A program made the position numbers and the translations under genes. The notes beneath the pieces were generated by a model. That model saw only the letters and a list, made by a program, of their open reading frames with translations, searched no databases and was not told where the DNA came from. DNA of 64,000 nucleotides from Nitrosopumilus cobalaminigenes (GTDB lineage: Archaea; Thermoproteota; Nitrososphaeria; Nitrososphaerales; Nitrosopumilaceae). Location of the stretch: NCBI RefSeq assembly GCF_013407145.1, contig NZ_CP026993.1:372001-436000 (forward strand). Direction: 5' to 3'. Below, piece by piece: positions 41,765-50,951 of the stretch; position 1 is the first letter of the stretch; every line of letters begins with the position of its first letter.

Positions 41765-42028
41765 ATGGATGAAACTCTTCTAAAGAAAATAGACCAAAAA
41801 ATTCAAGATTCTATTTCAAACAAAGATGAAATTAAACAATTAATTCAATTACTATCAAACATTGATGATTCAAAATCTTTTGCTTTGGGAATTGTTGTAG
41901 GAAGAATCTACAATGCATTTTATTATCAAACAAAAAGAATTCTGGACCGAGAACCTACTAAAGAAGAATTTGATGAATTTTTAGAATTTGTTAAAAGTAA
42001 GAAATCTGAATTAGATGGTTTATGGTGA
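41765..42028 (+). CDS. small helical hypothetical protein
   Basis: The 87-residue protein appears all-helical, with two or three helices and an acidic end (EFDEFLEFVKSKKSELDGLW). No family is recognised. Start is ATG at 41765. It overlaps the 3' end of the convergent uL16 gene by 9 bp. Confidence 0.6.
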   Translation: MDETLLKKIDQKIQDSISNKDEIKQLIQLLSNIDDSKSFALGIVVGRIYNAFYYQTKRILDREPTKEEFDEFLEFVKSKKSELDGLW

Positions 42029-42529
42029 TAGTTTATTCCATTCGACCACTTTGATTAGAGGTGTTCCTGGTAATTTCACACATGAACCGTGAAGTGCTTT
42101 TTTGGCTGCTTCTAAATGAGCATCTCCGTTTACAAAAAGTTCCATGATGCATTGACCTTGTTTTACTCTGGCACCTAAACTGACTGCTTTACCCCATGAT
42201 CTTCTCATTCCTTCTGAAACTCTGTCTGCACCTGCAGTTGCAATCTGTTTATTTTCTCTAAGAAGATTATGTGGATAAATTCTGAGTCTTGAATAATAAC
42301 CTGATTCCCCAGTTGTTTTTTCTAATGTTTTGTTGGCAGCTAATCTGGTTGATTCGATTGCCATGTGTCTAATTTGGATTTTTTCGTTTAGTAGCAATTG
42401 AACACAATATTGGTATGTTCCTCTTTTGCCACCTTGAAATTTTGCAATTTTAATTTGTGGTTTACCTTTGATGTATTTTTTTCTGGTAAATACTTGACCA
42501 GTCCCATCTCGATAATTTGCACCATGCAT
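42020..42529 (-). CDS. rpl10e: ribosomal protein uL16 (L10e)
   Basis: The 169-residue protein matches archaeal L10e: SGYYSRLRIYPHNLLRENKQ and the AGADRVSEGMRRSWGK segment, followed by ARVKQGQCIMELFV, lie at the conserved A-site-tRNA-binding face. I prefer ATG at 42529 (MHGANYRDGTG). The frame extends upstream to 42592 without homology. It is convergent with 41765. Confidence 0.92.
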   Translation of the reverse strand: MHGANYRDGTGQVFTRKKYIKGKPQIKIAKFQGGKRGTYQYCVQLLLNEKIQIRHMAIESTRLAANKTLEKTTGESGYYSRLRIYPHNLLRENKQIATAGADRVSEGMRRSWGKAVSLGARVKQGQCIMELFVNGDAHLEAAKKALHGSCVKLPGTPLIKVVEWNKLSP

Positions 42530-42627
42530 GATATTCTCAAGCCAAAATGCCCATATTTTAACGGTTAGCAGGACGTCATTCGTGTTCTCCAATGCTTATA
42601 TGGAAATCCATTGATTTTCACATCATT

Positions 42628-43191
42628 ATGGAAGATACTCCGATAGTTAATGGAGAATTGATTTCAGATCAAACATGTATTTCTGATAAGAATATGATTC
42701 ATGAACTTGATTTGAAGGGATTTGGAGAAATTGAAAAAGCAAAATTGTTTCTCAAATCTTTTGAATCTCTTTATTTGTTATACACAAAAAGATTGATTCT
42801 AAAGAAAAATAAAAAGAAGATTGACTTTGATTTTTTTATGAGTCTTTGCCAAAAGACTGATTCAGATATTTTGACAAAATTTCTGATTTATCGTGATTTA
42901 AGAAATAGGGGCTATGTTGTCAAAGATGGATTTGGATTTGGTTCTGATTTTAGAGTTTATGAGAGGGGTCATTACGGTGAAAAAGGTGCCAAATTCCTCA
43001 TCTTTGGTCTCAATGAAGGCCAACAAGAAAAAATGGGAAATTTACAAAAAAAAGTTGAAGAAATTACTCAGATGGGAAAGGAACCTATTATTGCCGTTAT
43101 AGAACGTCGTGGTGAAGTAATTTACTATAAAATTAATAAAATGAATTTTTATGAAAACAAATCTCGACTTGAAGAATCGTTTCAGCTTTAA
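42628..43191 (+). CDS. endA: tRNA-intron endonuclease EndA, variant active-site loop
   Basis: The 187-residue protein has the EndA fold: LIYRDLRNRGYVVKDGFGFG near residue 86 and SDFRVYERG with the expected catalytic Tyr111. The usual His lies in a KHxxYLV-type motif, but here the corresponding sequence is GEKGAKFLIF. The only nearby His is His115, so the catalytic His is missing or displaced. A Lys-rich stretch is at 141-151. It cuts tRNA introns in archaea. ATG at 42628 is chosen. The 3' end overlaps the next convergent gene by 4 bp. Confidence 0.8.
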   Translation: MEDTPIVNGELISDQTCISDKNMIHELDLKGFGEIEKAKLFLKSFESLYLLYTKRLILKKNKKKIDFDFFMSLCQKTDSDILTKFLIYRDLRNRGYVVKDGFGFGSDFRVYERGHYGEKGAKFLIFGLNEGQQEKMGNLQKKVEEITQMGKEPIIAVIERRGEVIYYKINKMNFYENKSRLEESFQL

Positions 43192-43844
43192 TCCTGCAAA
43201 ATCCACTCAGACGAATATTTCAAAAGACTATTTTCTTCTGCTTCCATAAAATCATACACTTCAACATACTTTGTTTTATTTTCCCACAATTCCTCAAAAT
43301 CTTTCATCTTTCTTTTCACTCTTGATTTGTCATTCCAGGATGTAAAAACATCAACTGATTCAAAATCTCTGGTTTGAGCAGAAAATGATTCTCTGGATGT
43401 TCCTGTAAATGCTACTGCTTGATCATGCTCATCTCTGAATATGCCAATTCTTTCTGAGAATGAATCTGCAACTTGTTCTGAATTTGGGATTGCAATCTTT
43501 AGCTCTATCTGACCATTATCTACAATGCTCTGAAGTTTTTGAATTTTGGAATCTTTGATTAGTTTACCATCAAATGGTTTTGAATATTTTTCTGAAAACA
43601 GTTTTGTAAACAGGTTCAAATCACTTGTTTTGAATCTATGTCCTGTTACCATTCTTAATTTTGCTTTACCTCCAGAAAAATTTTCAAATGCCATAGATAT
43701 TGTGGCTAGTGTCTGAACAGACAAAAAATCAACACACCTATCATATTCTATACAATTTTCAAGGCAAGGAAAGAAAAATTCTGTAACAATGTCATCTCTA
43801 TCTGAACGATATTCCTCTTTCAATTCAATTTCTCTGAGACTCAA
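43188..43844 (-). CDS. PLD-like domain protein, stand-alone
   Basis: The 218-residue protein resembles the phospholipase D-like domain often fused to helicases in defence and repair systems. The segment RIGIFRDEHDQAVAFTGTSR fits the second-half PLD motif (H/R-x-K...GS/TS), but the canonical HxK is not clearly present. No helicase is adjacent. The proposed start is TTG at 43844. Function uncertain; a nuclease role is inference. Confidence 0.5.
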   Translation of the reverse strand: MSLREIELKEEYRSDRDDIVTEFFFPCLENCIEYDRCVDFLSVQTLATISMAFENFSGGKAKLRMVTGHRFKTSDLNLFTKLFSEKYSKPFDGKLIKDSKIQKLQSIVDNGQIELKIAIPNSEQVADSFSERIGIFRDEHDQAVAFTGTSRESFSAQTRDFESVDVFTSWNDKSRVKRKMKDFEELWENKTKYVEVYDFMEAEENSLLKYSSEWILQD

Positions 43845-43894
43845 TAATGATTCATCCTGATTTTGTTATTTAAAGACACAATTATGAATCTAAA

Positions 43895-43969
43895 TGCTCC
43901 CATCGGGATTTGAACCCGAGTCTTTGGCTTGAGAAGCCAAAATGCTTAACCGGACTACACTATAGGAGC
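43895..43969 (-). tRNA. tRNA-Glu (anticodon CTC)
   Basis: On the minus strand the acceptor GCTCCTA pairs with TGGGAGC. The anticodon stem TTGGC/GCCAA surrounds TTCTCAA, giving anticodon CTC, and the T arm TCGGG/CCCGA encloses TTCAAAT. D-loop GTCCGGTTAAG is as expected. No intron and no encoded CCA. Confidence 0.92.
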
Positions 43970-44081
43970 TTGATAAAAAACAAATCCAATCTCAATTTAA
44001 AGGAAATGTTTTGACTTTGCATGAATTAGTAAAACTTTGTGAGTTAATTCCTTTATAGAAAAATCACCTCAAGCAAATTAG

Positions 44082-44966
44082 ATGGATATTAAAAAATTTG
44101 TTGAAGAAAATGGTTTTTCTGATTTTCCAATTGGTTTGGGTGGCTGCAGGATATCTGATCTATCTTTTGATTCATGTGATTATGATGTGTTTGTTTTTGA
44201 TGAAAAAGCTGAATCTGCTAAAATTCTTAAATTTGAAGATGAATTTATTGTAGTTCACCATGCTTCATTGGGAGAAACAAATTCAGAGAAACTTCTTCAA
44301 TATCACAAATTGGAAATAATTCATGATGAATCTTGGGAATTGCGAATGTCTCTTTCCAAAATTCATAAAAAACATATTTCATTATTTTCTGATTTTGCCA
44401 AAAATTCTTTAATAGAGTCTCAATTTTGTTGTCAAAAAACTAAAGAAGCGATTCAAACATCTGATGTATTTGCTCCTTGTTGGCAAAAATGTGCAAGTTT
44501 CTATTTAGCAAATGCAATTTCTTCCATAAATCATCAACCGTCAAGTCCTTCTCATATGCTTGATTCACTTAGAAAACTAGAAAAAAATACTGTCAATGAA
44601 CATATTTCAACTGTTACACAAACAGTCGGTATTGAGAGGGCCACACCAATTTTGTTAGAACGTATGTTAAAATCCACTATTGGTTTTTCTGATTCTGTTG
44701 AAAATAATGGTCATTCAAAAATTATTCAACAAAAACATGATTACTTTGTAAAAAATTCAATGCTTTCTGACTGTTATTTTTATTTGGGTTTTGTCAATAA
44801 AGAAAATTTTGTCAAAATAAAAAATACCTTAAATCGAGAACAGGATCTTTTCCATATTCTAAAGATTGCCTTTGATGTGGAGGCTGACTCGAATTTACTT
44901 GAGCAGCAATCTGATCTGATACAAAAATCCTGTAATGAAATTCTTGAAATTCTTACAAGTGCGTAA
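44082..44966 (+). CDS. hypothetical protein with nucleotidyltransferase-like N-terminus
   Basis: The 294-residue protein starts with a stretch, GLGGCRISDLSFDSCDYDVF near residues 18-37, that recalls the GS...DxD motif of Pol-beta-like nucleotidyltransferases. The match is loose. The rest is helical with several Cys and His and no recognised motif. Start is ATG at 44082. It stands alone between the tRNA-Glu and the metallothionein-like gene. Confidence 0.5.
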   Translation: MDIKKFVEENGFSDFPIGLGGCRISDLSFDSCDYDVFVFDEKAESAKILKFEDEFIVVHHASLGETNSEKLLQYHKLEIIHDESWELRMSLSKIHKKHISLFSDFAKNSLIESQFCCQKTKEAIQTSDVFAPCWQKCASFYLANAISSINHQPSSPSHMLDSLRKLEKNTVNEHISTVTQTVGIERATPILLERMLKSTIGFSDSVENNGHSKIIQQKHDYFVKNSMLSDCYFYLGFVNKENFVKIKNTLNREQDLFHILKIAFDVEADSNLLEQQSDLIQKSCNEILEILTSA

Positions 44967-45019
44967 TGTTCTATCTGGATGTACTAACCTTTTAAAATAA
45001 GTAAAATCTCTAGTTTACC

Positions 45020-45163
45020 ATGGTAGATCAAGCATGTGGATGCGAAGCTGACAGCGGCGATCCAGATTACTCATGTGATTGTGCAATGCAAGGTCATTGT
45101 ATATGCAGTTCTGATTGCAAATGTAATACCGACGTTTGTAAAGAAGCAACTAAAGATATGTAA
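45020..45163 (+). CDS. metallothionein-like micro-protein
   Basis: The 47-residue peptide holds nine Cys in CxC-rich spacing: C6/C8, C19/C21, C27/C29, C33/C35 and C40, with one His (26) and many Asp/Ser. This is the pattern of a small metallothionein, able in principle to bind several Zn, Cu or Cd ions. It has its own ATG and is followed by a convergent Cys-containing micro-protein at 45201. Confidence 0.62.
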   Translation: MVDQACGCEADSGDPDYSCDCAMQGHCICSSDCKCNTDVCKEATKDM

Positions 45164-45200
45164 TTGGATTAGTTCCAAATACTAACTTTTTATTTTTTGA

Positions 45201-45368
45201 TTAATCTTCTTCTTCCTCAAAGCCCCATGATTTTACTAATTCTTTTTGGAACTTATCTGCTTGTTTTTCATCTAATGAAAATCCGCAGTTTTTATGAGTA
45301 GGAACGACTGTCATACCATCTAGTTTGAACTCCACTTCAAACAAGTGAACTTTTGAACATTCGCACAT
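45201..45368 (-). CDS. 55-residue Cys/His micro-protein
   Basis: From ATG at 45368 the peptide begins MCECSKVHLFEVEFK and has a later HKNCGF and an acidic C-terminus. CxC plus two His and a third Cys could bind one metal ion. The frame is open further upstream, without a good start. It is convergent with the metallothionein-like gene, 37 bp apart. I see nothing else in 45369-45493. Confidence 0.5.
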   Translation of the reverse strand: MCECSKVHLFEVEFKLDGMTVVPTHKNCGFSLDEKQADKFQKELVKSWGFEEEED

Positions 45369-45493
45369 TTCTGGAATTTCTGTACTTATTCCTCTATATT
45401 TGCTTATTTGAATTAGATTTCACTCATAGTTTTTCTCATTTTTTACATATTTGAAAAACGTTTAACTATCCGGTTTGCCAATTTTTTTTAGAT

Positions 45494-46969
45494 TTGAATG
45501 GATCATTATTACTAATTACAGCTATTACTGCGCTATTGTTTGGTTCATTGGCAGTCCCATCATCTTTTGCTCAATTGCAAGCTGGTGGAGTAGATCATCC
45601 CGGTTCTTGGTATGCTGGTGAAGGTCTCAAACAAGGAGATTTCTTTTCATATTCAATGTGCCACGTAGATTACAAAGAGTGCACAAATTTTGAATTGGAT
45701 ATGTGGATTAAAGGTGATAAGCAAGTTGGCAGTGAATCAAAATGGCTAGCTGAAGTTGCAGTATTTGATGGAAATAAAATAATTGTTGGTGAAATGGAAC
45801 TTGGAAAAATTGCACCAGAACCAACTGGAGGTAGTATAGAACTTGGTAAATATCGTGGCGCATTCAAATCCTCGGTAGTTTGGTTATCTGCATTTGCAAC
45901 CTCTGATGATAGCTCTGGTGGAAAAGGTCCAAAGAAGTTTGCAGATAAATCTTGGGGAAAGATTGGAAATATTGGGGGAGAACAAGTTGTTCCAATGGTA
46001 CTTGAAAAAGTTGTAACCCCTGCAGGAACATGGGATACAGTTCAAGTTGGATGGAAAACTGGTGGTGTCACAAGTAAAGTTTGGATAGTAGATGATTTTC
46101 CATTTCCCGTAAAAGCTAAAACATACACTCATGTTTCAGAAGGAATTCCACCAACAGAATATGATTTTAGATTATTAGATTACAAAGAAAATGTTCAGGA
46201 ATCTCCTATTGCTCAATACACATCATCTGATGTAGATTTTGCAGCAGCTGGCTGTGAAACTAATATTGAAAAATCGACTAGCATAAAAAAACCTACAAAA
46301 GATTTTGATTATCAAATTCATATTTTCTATGGTCCTGAAGATTTAGTTCAAGGTTGTGAATCCCAATGGCTGATTAAATTTATTAGTAAATACGATGACA
46401 CTGAATTCTTAAACCAAGTTCAATATGATTTTCTTGTTGTCGATGATAATTTAACTCCATTAAGATCTATTGCTCAAGAAGAAGGCAGGAATTATCTTTA
46501 TTCTCCATCTGGACAAGCTATACTTGATTTTATTGTTAAAGAAAAACCTGGTACAGCAAACTATGTAGTTTGGGTTTATGGACTATCTCCTGAAGGCATA
46601 GTTCCAAATGTTGCATCAGACTATCTAAAAATCCCTGTTAAAATTTACGCCGGTGAAGGTGCTGCTGTAACAATACCTGATCCAGTCCCAACACAAGAAA
46701 TCCCATCTTGGATAAAGAATAACGCCGGATGGTGGGCAAAAGGTGCAATAGATGATGGTTCCTTTGTTCAGGGAATTCAATTTTTGATTCAAGAAGGTAT
46801 TATGAAAATTCCTCCAACTTCTCAAGGATCTTCTGGTGGATCCAGTGAAATCCCATCTTGGATAAAGAATAATGCCGGATGGTGGGCTGATGGTCTAATT
46901 GATGATGATTCCTTTGTTCAAGGCATTCAATTCTTAATTAAAGAAGGAATCATGAGTGTATCTTCCTAA
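45494..46969 (+). CDS. secreted protein with two C-terminal WIKNNAGWW repeats
   Basis: The 491-residue protein has a signal peptide (about residues 1-26, ending SSFAQ). A beta-rich extracellular region and two tandem repeats near the C-terminus follow. Each repeat is about 40 residues with IPSWIKNNAGWWA and FVQGIQFLI, separated by a Ser/Gly-rich linker. This repeat is widespread in Thaumarchaeota surface proteins; its role is unknown (cell-wall attachment is a guess). The start is TTG at 45494. Confidence 0.75.
   Translation: MNGSLLLITAITALLFGSLAVPSSFAQLQAGGVDHPGSWYAGEGLKQGDFFSYSMCHVDYKECTNFELDMWIKGDKQVGSESKWLAEVAVFDGNKIIVGEMELGKIAPEPTGGSIELGKYRGAFKSSVVWLSAFATSDDSSGGKGPKKFADKSWGKIGNIGGEQVVPMVLEKVVTPAGTWDTVQVGWKTGGVTSKVWIVDDFPFPVKAKTYTHVSEGIPPTEYDFRLLDYKENVQESPIAQYTSSDVDFAAAGCETNIEKSTSIKKPTKDFDYQIHIFYGPEDLVQGCESQWLIKFISKYDDTEFLNQVQYDFLVVDDNLTPLRSIAQEEGRNYLYSPSGQAILDFIVKEKPGTANYVVWVYGLSPEGIVPNVASDYLKIPVKIYAGEGAAVTIPDPVPTQEIPSWIKNNAGWWAKGAIDDGSFVQGIQFLIQEGIMKIPPTSQGSSGGSSEIPSWIKNNAGWWADGLIDDDSFVQGIQFLIKEGIMSVSS
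46697..46966 (+). repeat. two 120-bp coding repeats at a 150-bp period
   Basis: GAAATCCCATCTTGGATAAA starts at 46697 and again at 46847, with high identity through the FVQGIQFLI codons of each unit. These are the DNA counterparts of the C-terminal protein repeats. Confidence 0.8.
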
Positions 46970-47018
46970 TCTAGTCTACATTCAAATTGTGAATATTCAT
47001 TAAAAATTATGAGTAATT

Positions 47019-47378
47019 ATGGTTGGTCTTTTCAATAAACCAAAACGTCATATCAAAAAACTCCTCAAAGATGGAGAATATGATGAGGCAATAAAATTTG
47101 GACTAAATTTGGAAACTGAATATGCTGATGATCATGATTTTATGTTTATTCTAGGAAGTGCATTCTTTATTGTAGATGATGCAAAAAGAGCTTTACCCTA
47201 TTTTGAAAAAGCATTTGAATTAGATCCTGATGATGTTGAAACATTGACTTTGAAAACTAATGTACATTTAGCATTAGAGCAAAAAAATGAAGCAATTGAA
47301 TGCTGTAGAATGGTAGTTAAACTACAACCTAAAAATTCTGAAGCTCAAGATTTACTTGAAAAACTTGAAAGTCTATAA
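47019..47378 (+). CDS. tetratricopeptide repeat protein
   Basis: The 119-residue protein has about three TPR units. The clearest is ALPYFEKAFELDPDDVETLT, with the preceding helix pair AIKFGLNLETEYADDHDFMF and a following NEAIECCRMVVKLQPKN. TPR proteins act as adaptors, and no enzyme domain is present. It starts with ATG and is convergent with the next gene, 9 bp away. Confidence 0.82.
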   Translation: MVGLFNKPKRHIKKLLKDGEYDEAIKFGLNLETEYADDHDFMFILGSAFFIVDDAKRALPYFEKAFELDPDDVETLTLKTNVHLALEQKNEAIECCRMVVKLQPKNSEAQDLLEKLESL

Positions 47379-47387
47379 TTTTTGAAA

Positions 47388-47954
47388 TTAATTCTTCTTT
47401 TTCATTTCATATGCATTTTCCATTAACCAATTACAAAATGCTGTGACATTATCATTAAAATCAGTCCAAATATGAACTGAGTGTGGTAAGATGTCAATTT
47501 TCCAATCATCAGTAAATACTCTAACTCCTTCTTTGTTCTCATACATGTAAGCATCTTCAGTTTTAACGTCACCTAACATCTCTATTGCTTTTTGTTTGAT
47601 GATTTCTCTATCCATTGGAAATCTCTTTCTGTCATAATCAACAATCAAACTCAAATCTCTTTTTCCGTATTTTTCAAATTCTTCAATTTTTCCTTGTTTT
47701 GGAAAATTTACAATTAATTTGATATTGTATTTCTTACCTACTTCCTTGCCAATCTCGACAATCCTAGTATATGCCATTGCTGGGTTTTTCTTTAATAGAA
47801 ATCTGATTTGTGCAAGGTCTTTTTTTAATTCTATTTGTAAATCCTCTACCAATTCTGAAAATATCATAATGTATGTTGAAAAATTCCTATTATATTCATT
47901 AATTTCTTTCAAGATTGGTTTTTTTAGAACTTCATCTAGATCATAGCATGGCAA
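47388..47954 (-). CDS. hypothetical protein, 188 residues
   Basis: The protein has a helical N-terminal half and a mixed C-terminal half rich in aromatic residues (WKIDILPHSVHIWTDF). I see no known motif. TTG at 47954 is the upstream start; the next in-frame Met is about 30 codons later. It overlaps the start of the divergent gene at 47948 by 7 bp, so the two promoters must overlap coding sequence. Confidence 0.55.
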   Translation of the reverse strand: MPCYDLDEVLKKPILKEINEYNRNFSTYIMIFSELVEDLQIELKKDLAQIRFLLKKNPAMAYTRIVEIGKEVGKKYNIKLIVNFPKQGKIEEFEKYGKRDLSLIVDYDRKRFPMDREIIKQKAIEMLGDVKTEDAYMYENKEGVRVFTDDWKIDILPHSVHIWTDFNDNVTAFCNWLMENAYEMKKKN

Positions 47955-48592
47955 TGCCTATGGATTTTGATGGGATGAGAACAGATGATGCCTCATTAAG
48001 AACAGATAATGTTGATGATTACAAGCGTACTTGCATTGATTTTATCGAGGATATTTCTCATGATTATGAAGCATGGGTTGATTATTACAAATTGCCTGAA
48101 GATGAGGATAAACGCAGACGAGCAGGGATTCATGCTACTATTACACGAACCAATGAATGGATAGCAAAAGTTGCAACATCTATCAAAGCAATAGATGTTG
48201 TAATGAATGATGGAATTCAAAAGATGGCTGAATCTACTGCAGGAAAACCTCTTGAAATTGGAGTTTTTGTAAATCAAAAATCTGGATACACTGAAACCAG
48301 TCCTGGAATAATTGATGTAAACGTCAAAGGATCTGGGAGAAAAGGAAGGAAAATTAAACTAGGTTTTCATTTTAAAGACGATAGATTTAGAATCGAGTCT
48401 ACCTGTGGTGCTTCATTAGATGAAGAGAATTTACCTACTCAGGAATCTGAAATGCTAGATATTCATCTGAAACTTCATGCAGAGAATGCAAAACCACGTG
48501 ATGTAATTTCATTTACTGTTACGCTAAGTGAAATTGAAAATGATGTAGAGATTGATAGACGCGGTGTTTCGACTATTGTCCATCTGGTATAG
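47948..48592 (+). CDS. hypothetical protein, 214 residues
   Basis: The soluble protein has a helical first half with many Asp (ISHDYEAWVDYYKLPEDED) and a beta-rich second half. No family recognised. The chosen ATG at 47948 gives MAMPMDFDGM; a start at the second Met is also possible. Its 3' end overlaps the convergent beta-propeller gene by 20 bp. Confidence 0.55.
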   Translation: MAMPMDFDGMRTDDASLRTDNVDDYKRTCIDFIEDISHDYEAWVDYYKLPEDEDKRRRAGIHATITRTNEWIAKVATSIKAIDVVMNDGIQKMAESTAGKPLEIGVFVNQKSGYTETSPGIIDVNVKGSGRKGRKIKLGFHFKDDRFRIESTCGASLDEENLPTQESEMLDIHLKLHAENAKPRDVISFTVTLSEIENDVEIDRRGVSTIVHLV

Positions 48593-50804
48593 CTTCACGA
48601 ATTACTTCTTCATCAAGGTACTCGATAAATTTTCCAGTGTTTTCAAGTTTTATTGAATTGATTTCTTCCAAATTATTCATAAGGTTCATCTTCAAAAATC
48701 CTTCAGATGCAGTATACAATATATCATCAATATAGAAAGTCCTTGCATTGCCCATTCCGTAATAGCGTGAATCTTCAGCTGAATGGGTTACTGTTCCTTT
48801 GAGATTAAATCCTTCAGATGTATCCAAGTCAAATACATAGAATCCACTCCATCGATTGTAATCTGGTGCAAACATCTTGGAACTTGAAATTCCATTTAGA
48901 TTTTCAGCATCTCCACTTACTGGAATCGATAACACTCCACTTTTCTTATCAAAGAAGAATGCCTTGTGATTATGCAATGCTTCTGAATGTGTTGAACTAT
49001 CTCCAATTATGATGTCATCTGCAACTATAGGATTCTTTACATCTGCCACGTTAAACAATGCTATTTTGATTCCTAGTTGTTGGACTCTCCCATTATCTAC
49101 TTCTTTTGTATCTCTACCAAAGCCAATAACATGGTCTTCATCGTATGGGTGCAAATAATTTGAAAATCCTGGTATCTTTAGTTCTCCTAGGATTTTTGGA
49201 GTGTCTGAGGACAAGTCAATTACAAAGAATGGGTCAATTTGTTGGAATGTTACCAAGTATAGTCTATCATCCATAAATCGTGCTGAGAAAATACTCTCAT
49301 CTGGGGCGATTTCATCTAATCCTCCTACAATGTTTAGTTGCTCATCAAGAACATAGACAGCATTAGCTCTTACAGTGCCTTGATGTTGAATATAATATTC
49401 CGTAGTTGTTGCAACTCTAAATCTGTCTCCGTTTTCATCCATGGAGAATTGATTTAGTAATCTACCTGGAACTGAACCTTTTGCAACGTATTCTATTTTA
49501 TCCCCATCAATTGAAATTTTATGAATGATTGTTTTTCTTGTCTCTTCTTGAATTTTGGCATCATGTTCATTTAATGCTTCTCTAATTATTTCAAATAATT
49601 TTTCTTTTTCATTTTTATCCATTTGATTATATGATTCTTGCATCAATTCTGAAATTTTCATCCATTGAGTTGTAGAATTAATTGAAGAATCATTTTGTAT
49701 TGCTTTGATTTGTTCTTGAATGTTACTTGGTAATAGTGGAACTACAACATCAAAGAATCTATCTCGTGATGAGTTTTCATAAAATCCAAATGGTGCATTT
49801 TGTTGGTATGTCAAGTAGAAATTATCTTCTGAAACATAGAATGTTCCTGAATATCCCATTAGGAATGATTCTGAATTTATTTTGTCTCCAAAAATATCAA
49901 TTGCAGTTAGTGTGTTAAAGTTTGAAAATTGTTCAACATTATCAAAGTAAAATGCGTCTGGTGTCATGATTCTAACTGAATCTTCCATGATTACTGGTAG
50001 TCTTGGATATTGATGATCTAAATTGCTATTTGTTACAAAGTATGCATAATCTCCAATCATTCTTGCATCCATGAAATGACCATCAATTGAATAATCTTTG
50101 AGAATTGTTGGATTTTCTTTATCTGATACATCTACAATTAATGCATGTGTAACTGGACTGTATGAGCGTCTTGGGATAAAGTCATACTGTGGAATAATTT
50201 CGTCATCACTTTGTCCGTTGTAAAAAATTACTAATTTATCATCATTAAGGAACATGTTCTGAATGTATTGAGATTCGATATCTAATGCAATTTTTAGAAC
50301 TAATTCTGCAGATTCTGCAGGATATGCATCAATAATTGAAAGTGTATTTTGTGATACAATGTAAACATACTTTGAATCATTTTTTAGATAATCCGGTTCA
50401 TCTACATTTTGAACTTGAACATTAGTTGTTGAATATTCGGATCCTCCTGATTCAAATTTAGAAACCCCTGATGTTGGAACTGCCATCATTGAATCTGCAC
50501 TCTCCATCATAACCATATCATCTACTGCCATGAATGCTCTAGGAAATACTCGGTTGTCGTAGAAATTTCCTCCAAGCAATGATGATGTCTCAAGAATTTC
50601 TTTTAGATTTTCTTGTGATGATATTTTTTTAATATCATTTGTTCCCTCAAAAAATTCTGAAACTGTGTTATCTACATAGATTATTTCAGTTTGAGTGGTT
50701 TGTGTGATTTGTGGCTGATTTTCAAATCCTAATGAGAACATAATTCCTGCTGTCACTATTACCGAAATGGCGATTACAATTGGTATTGTTATTTTTGAAT
50801 TCAT
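48573..50804 (-). CDS. membrane-anchored secreted beta-propeller protein
   Basis: The 743-residue protein has one N-terminal TM helix/signal anchor (about residues 6-26) and then the archaeal/bacterial Beta_propel (PF09826-like) domain. Repeated blades include VQNVDEPDYLKNDSKYVYIV, DARMIGDYAYFVTNS and SARFMDDRLYLVTFQQIDPF. It faces outside. Its role is unknown (substrate binding, adhesion or sensing). ATG follows GAGGAG (a strong RBS). It is divergent from the membrane HTH regulator at 50952, a conspicuous pair. Confidence 0.82.
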   Translation of the reverse strand: MNSKITIPIVIAISVIVTAGIMFSLGFENQPQITQTTQTEIIYVDNTVSEFFEGTNDIKKISSQENLKEILETSSLLGGNFYDNRVFPRAFMAVDDMVMMESADSMMAVPTSGVSKFESGGSEYSTTNVQVQNVDEPDYLKNDSKYVYIVSQNTLSIIDAYPAESAELVLKIALDIESQYIQNMFLNDDKLVIFYNGQSDDEIIPQYDFIPRRSYSPVTHALIVDVSDKENPTILKDYSIDGHFMDARMIGDYAYFVTNSNLDHQYPRLPVIMEDSVRIMTPDAFYFDNVEQFSNFNTLTAIDIFGDKINSESFLMGYSGTFYVSEDNFYLTYQQNAPFGFYENSSRDRFFDVVVPLLPSNIQEQIKAIQNDSSINSTTQWMKISELMQESYNQMDKNEKEKLFEIIREALNEHDAKIQEETRKTIIHKISIDGDKIEYVAKGSVPGRLLNQFSMDENGDRFRVATTTEYYIQHQGTVRANAVYVLDEQLNIVGGLDEIAPDESIFSARFMDDRLYLVTFQQIDPFFVIDLSSDTPKILGELKIPGFSNYLHPYDEDHVIGFGRDTKEVDNGRVQQLGIKIALFNVADVKNPIVADDIIIGDSSTHSEALHNHKAFFFDKKSGVLSIPVSGDAENLNGISSSKMFAPDYNRWSGFYVFDLDTSEGFNLKGTVTHSAEDSRYYGMGNARTFYIDDILYTASEGFLKMNLMNNLEEINSIKLENTGKFIEYLDEEVIREAIPDGQ

Positions 50805-50951
50805 TTTTTCTCCTCACTTTATCAGATAATACGTTTTTTGAAAACTGACATTTAGTGATTACTACTACTTTGTAGTTTGGGATAAAAGGTTTAGTGAAAT
50901 TCAAATTTTACCAAACAATTTACATATACTAGAATTCCATAACCAACTCTA

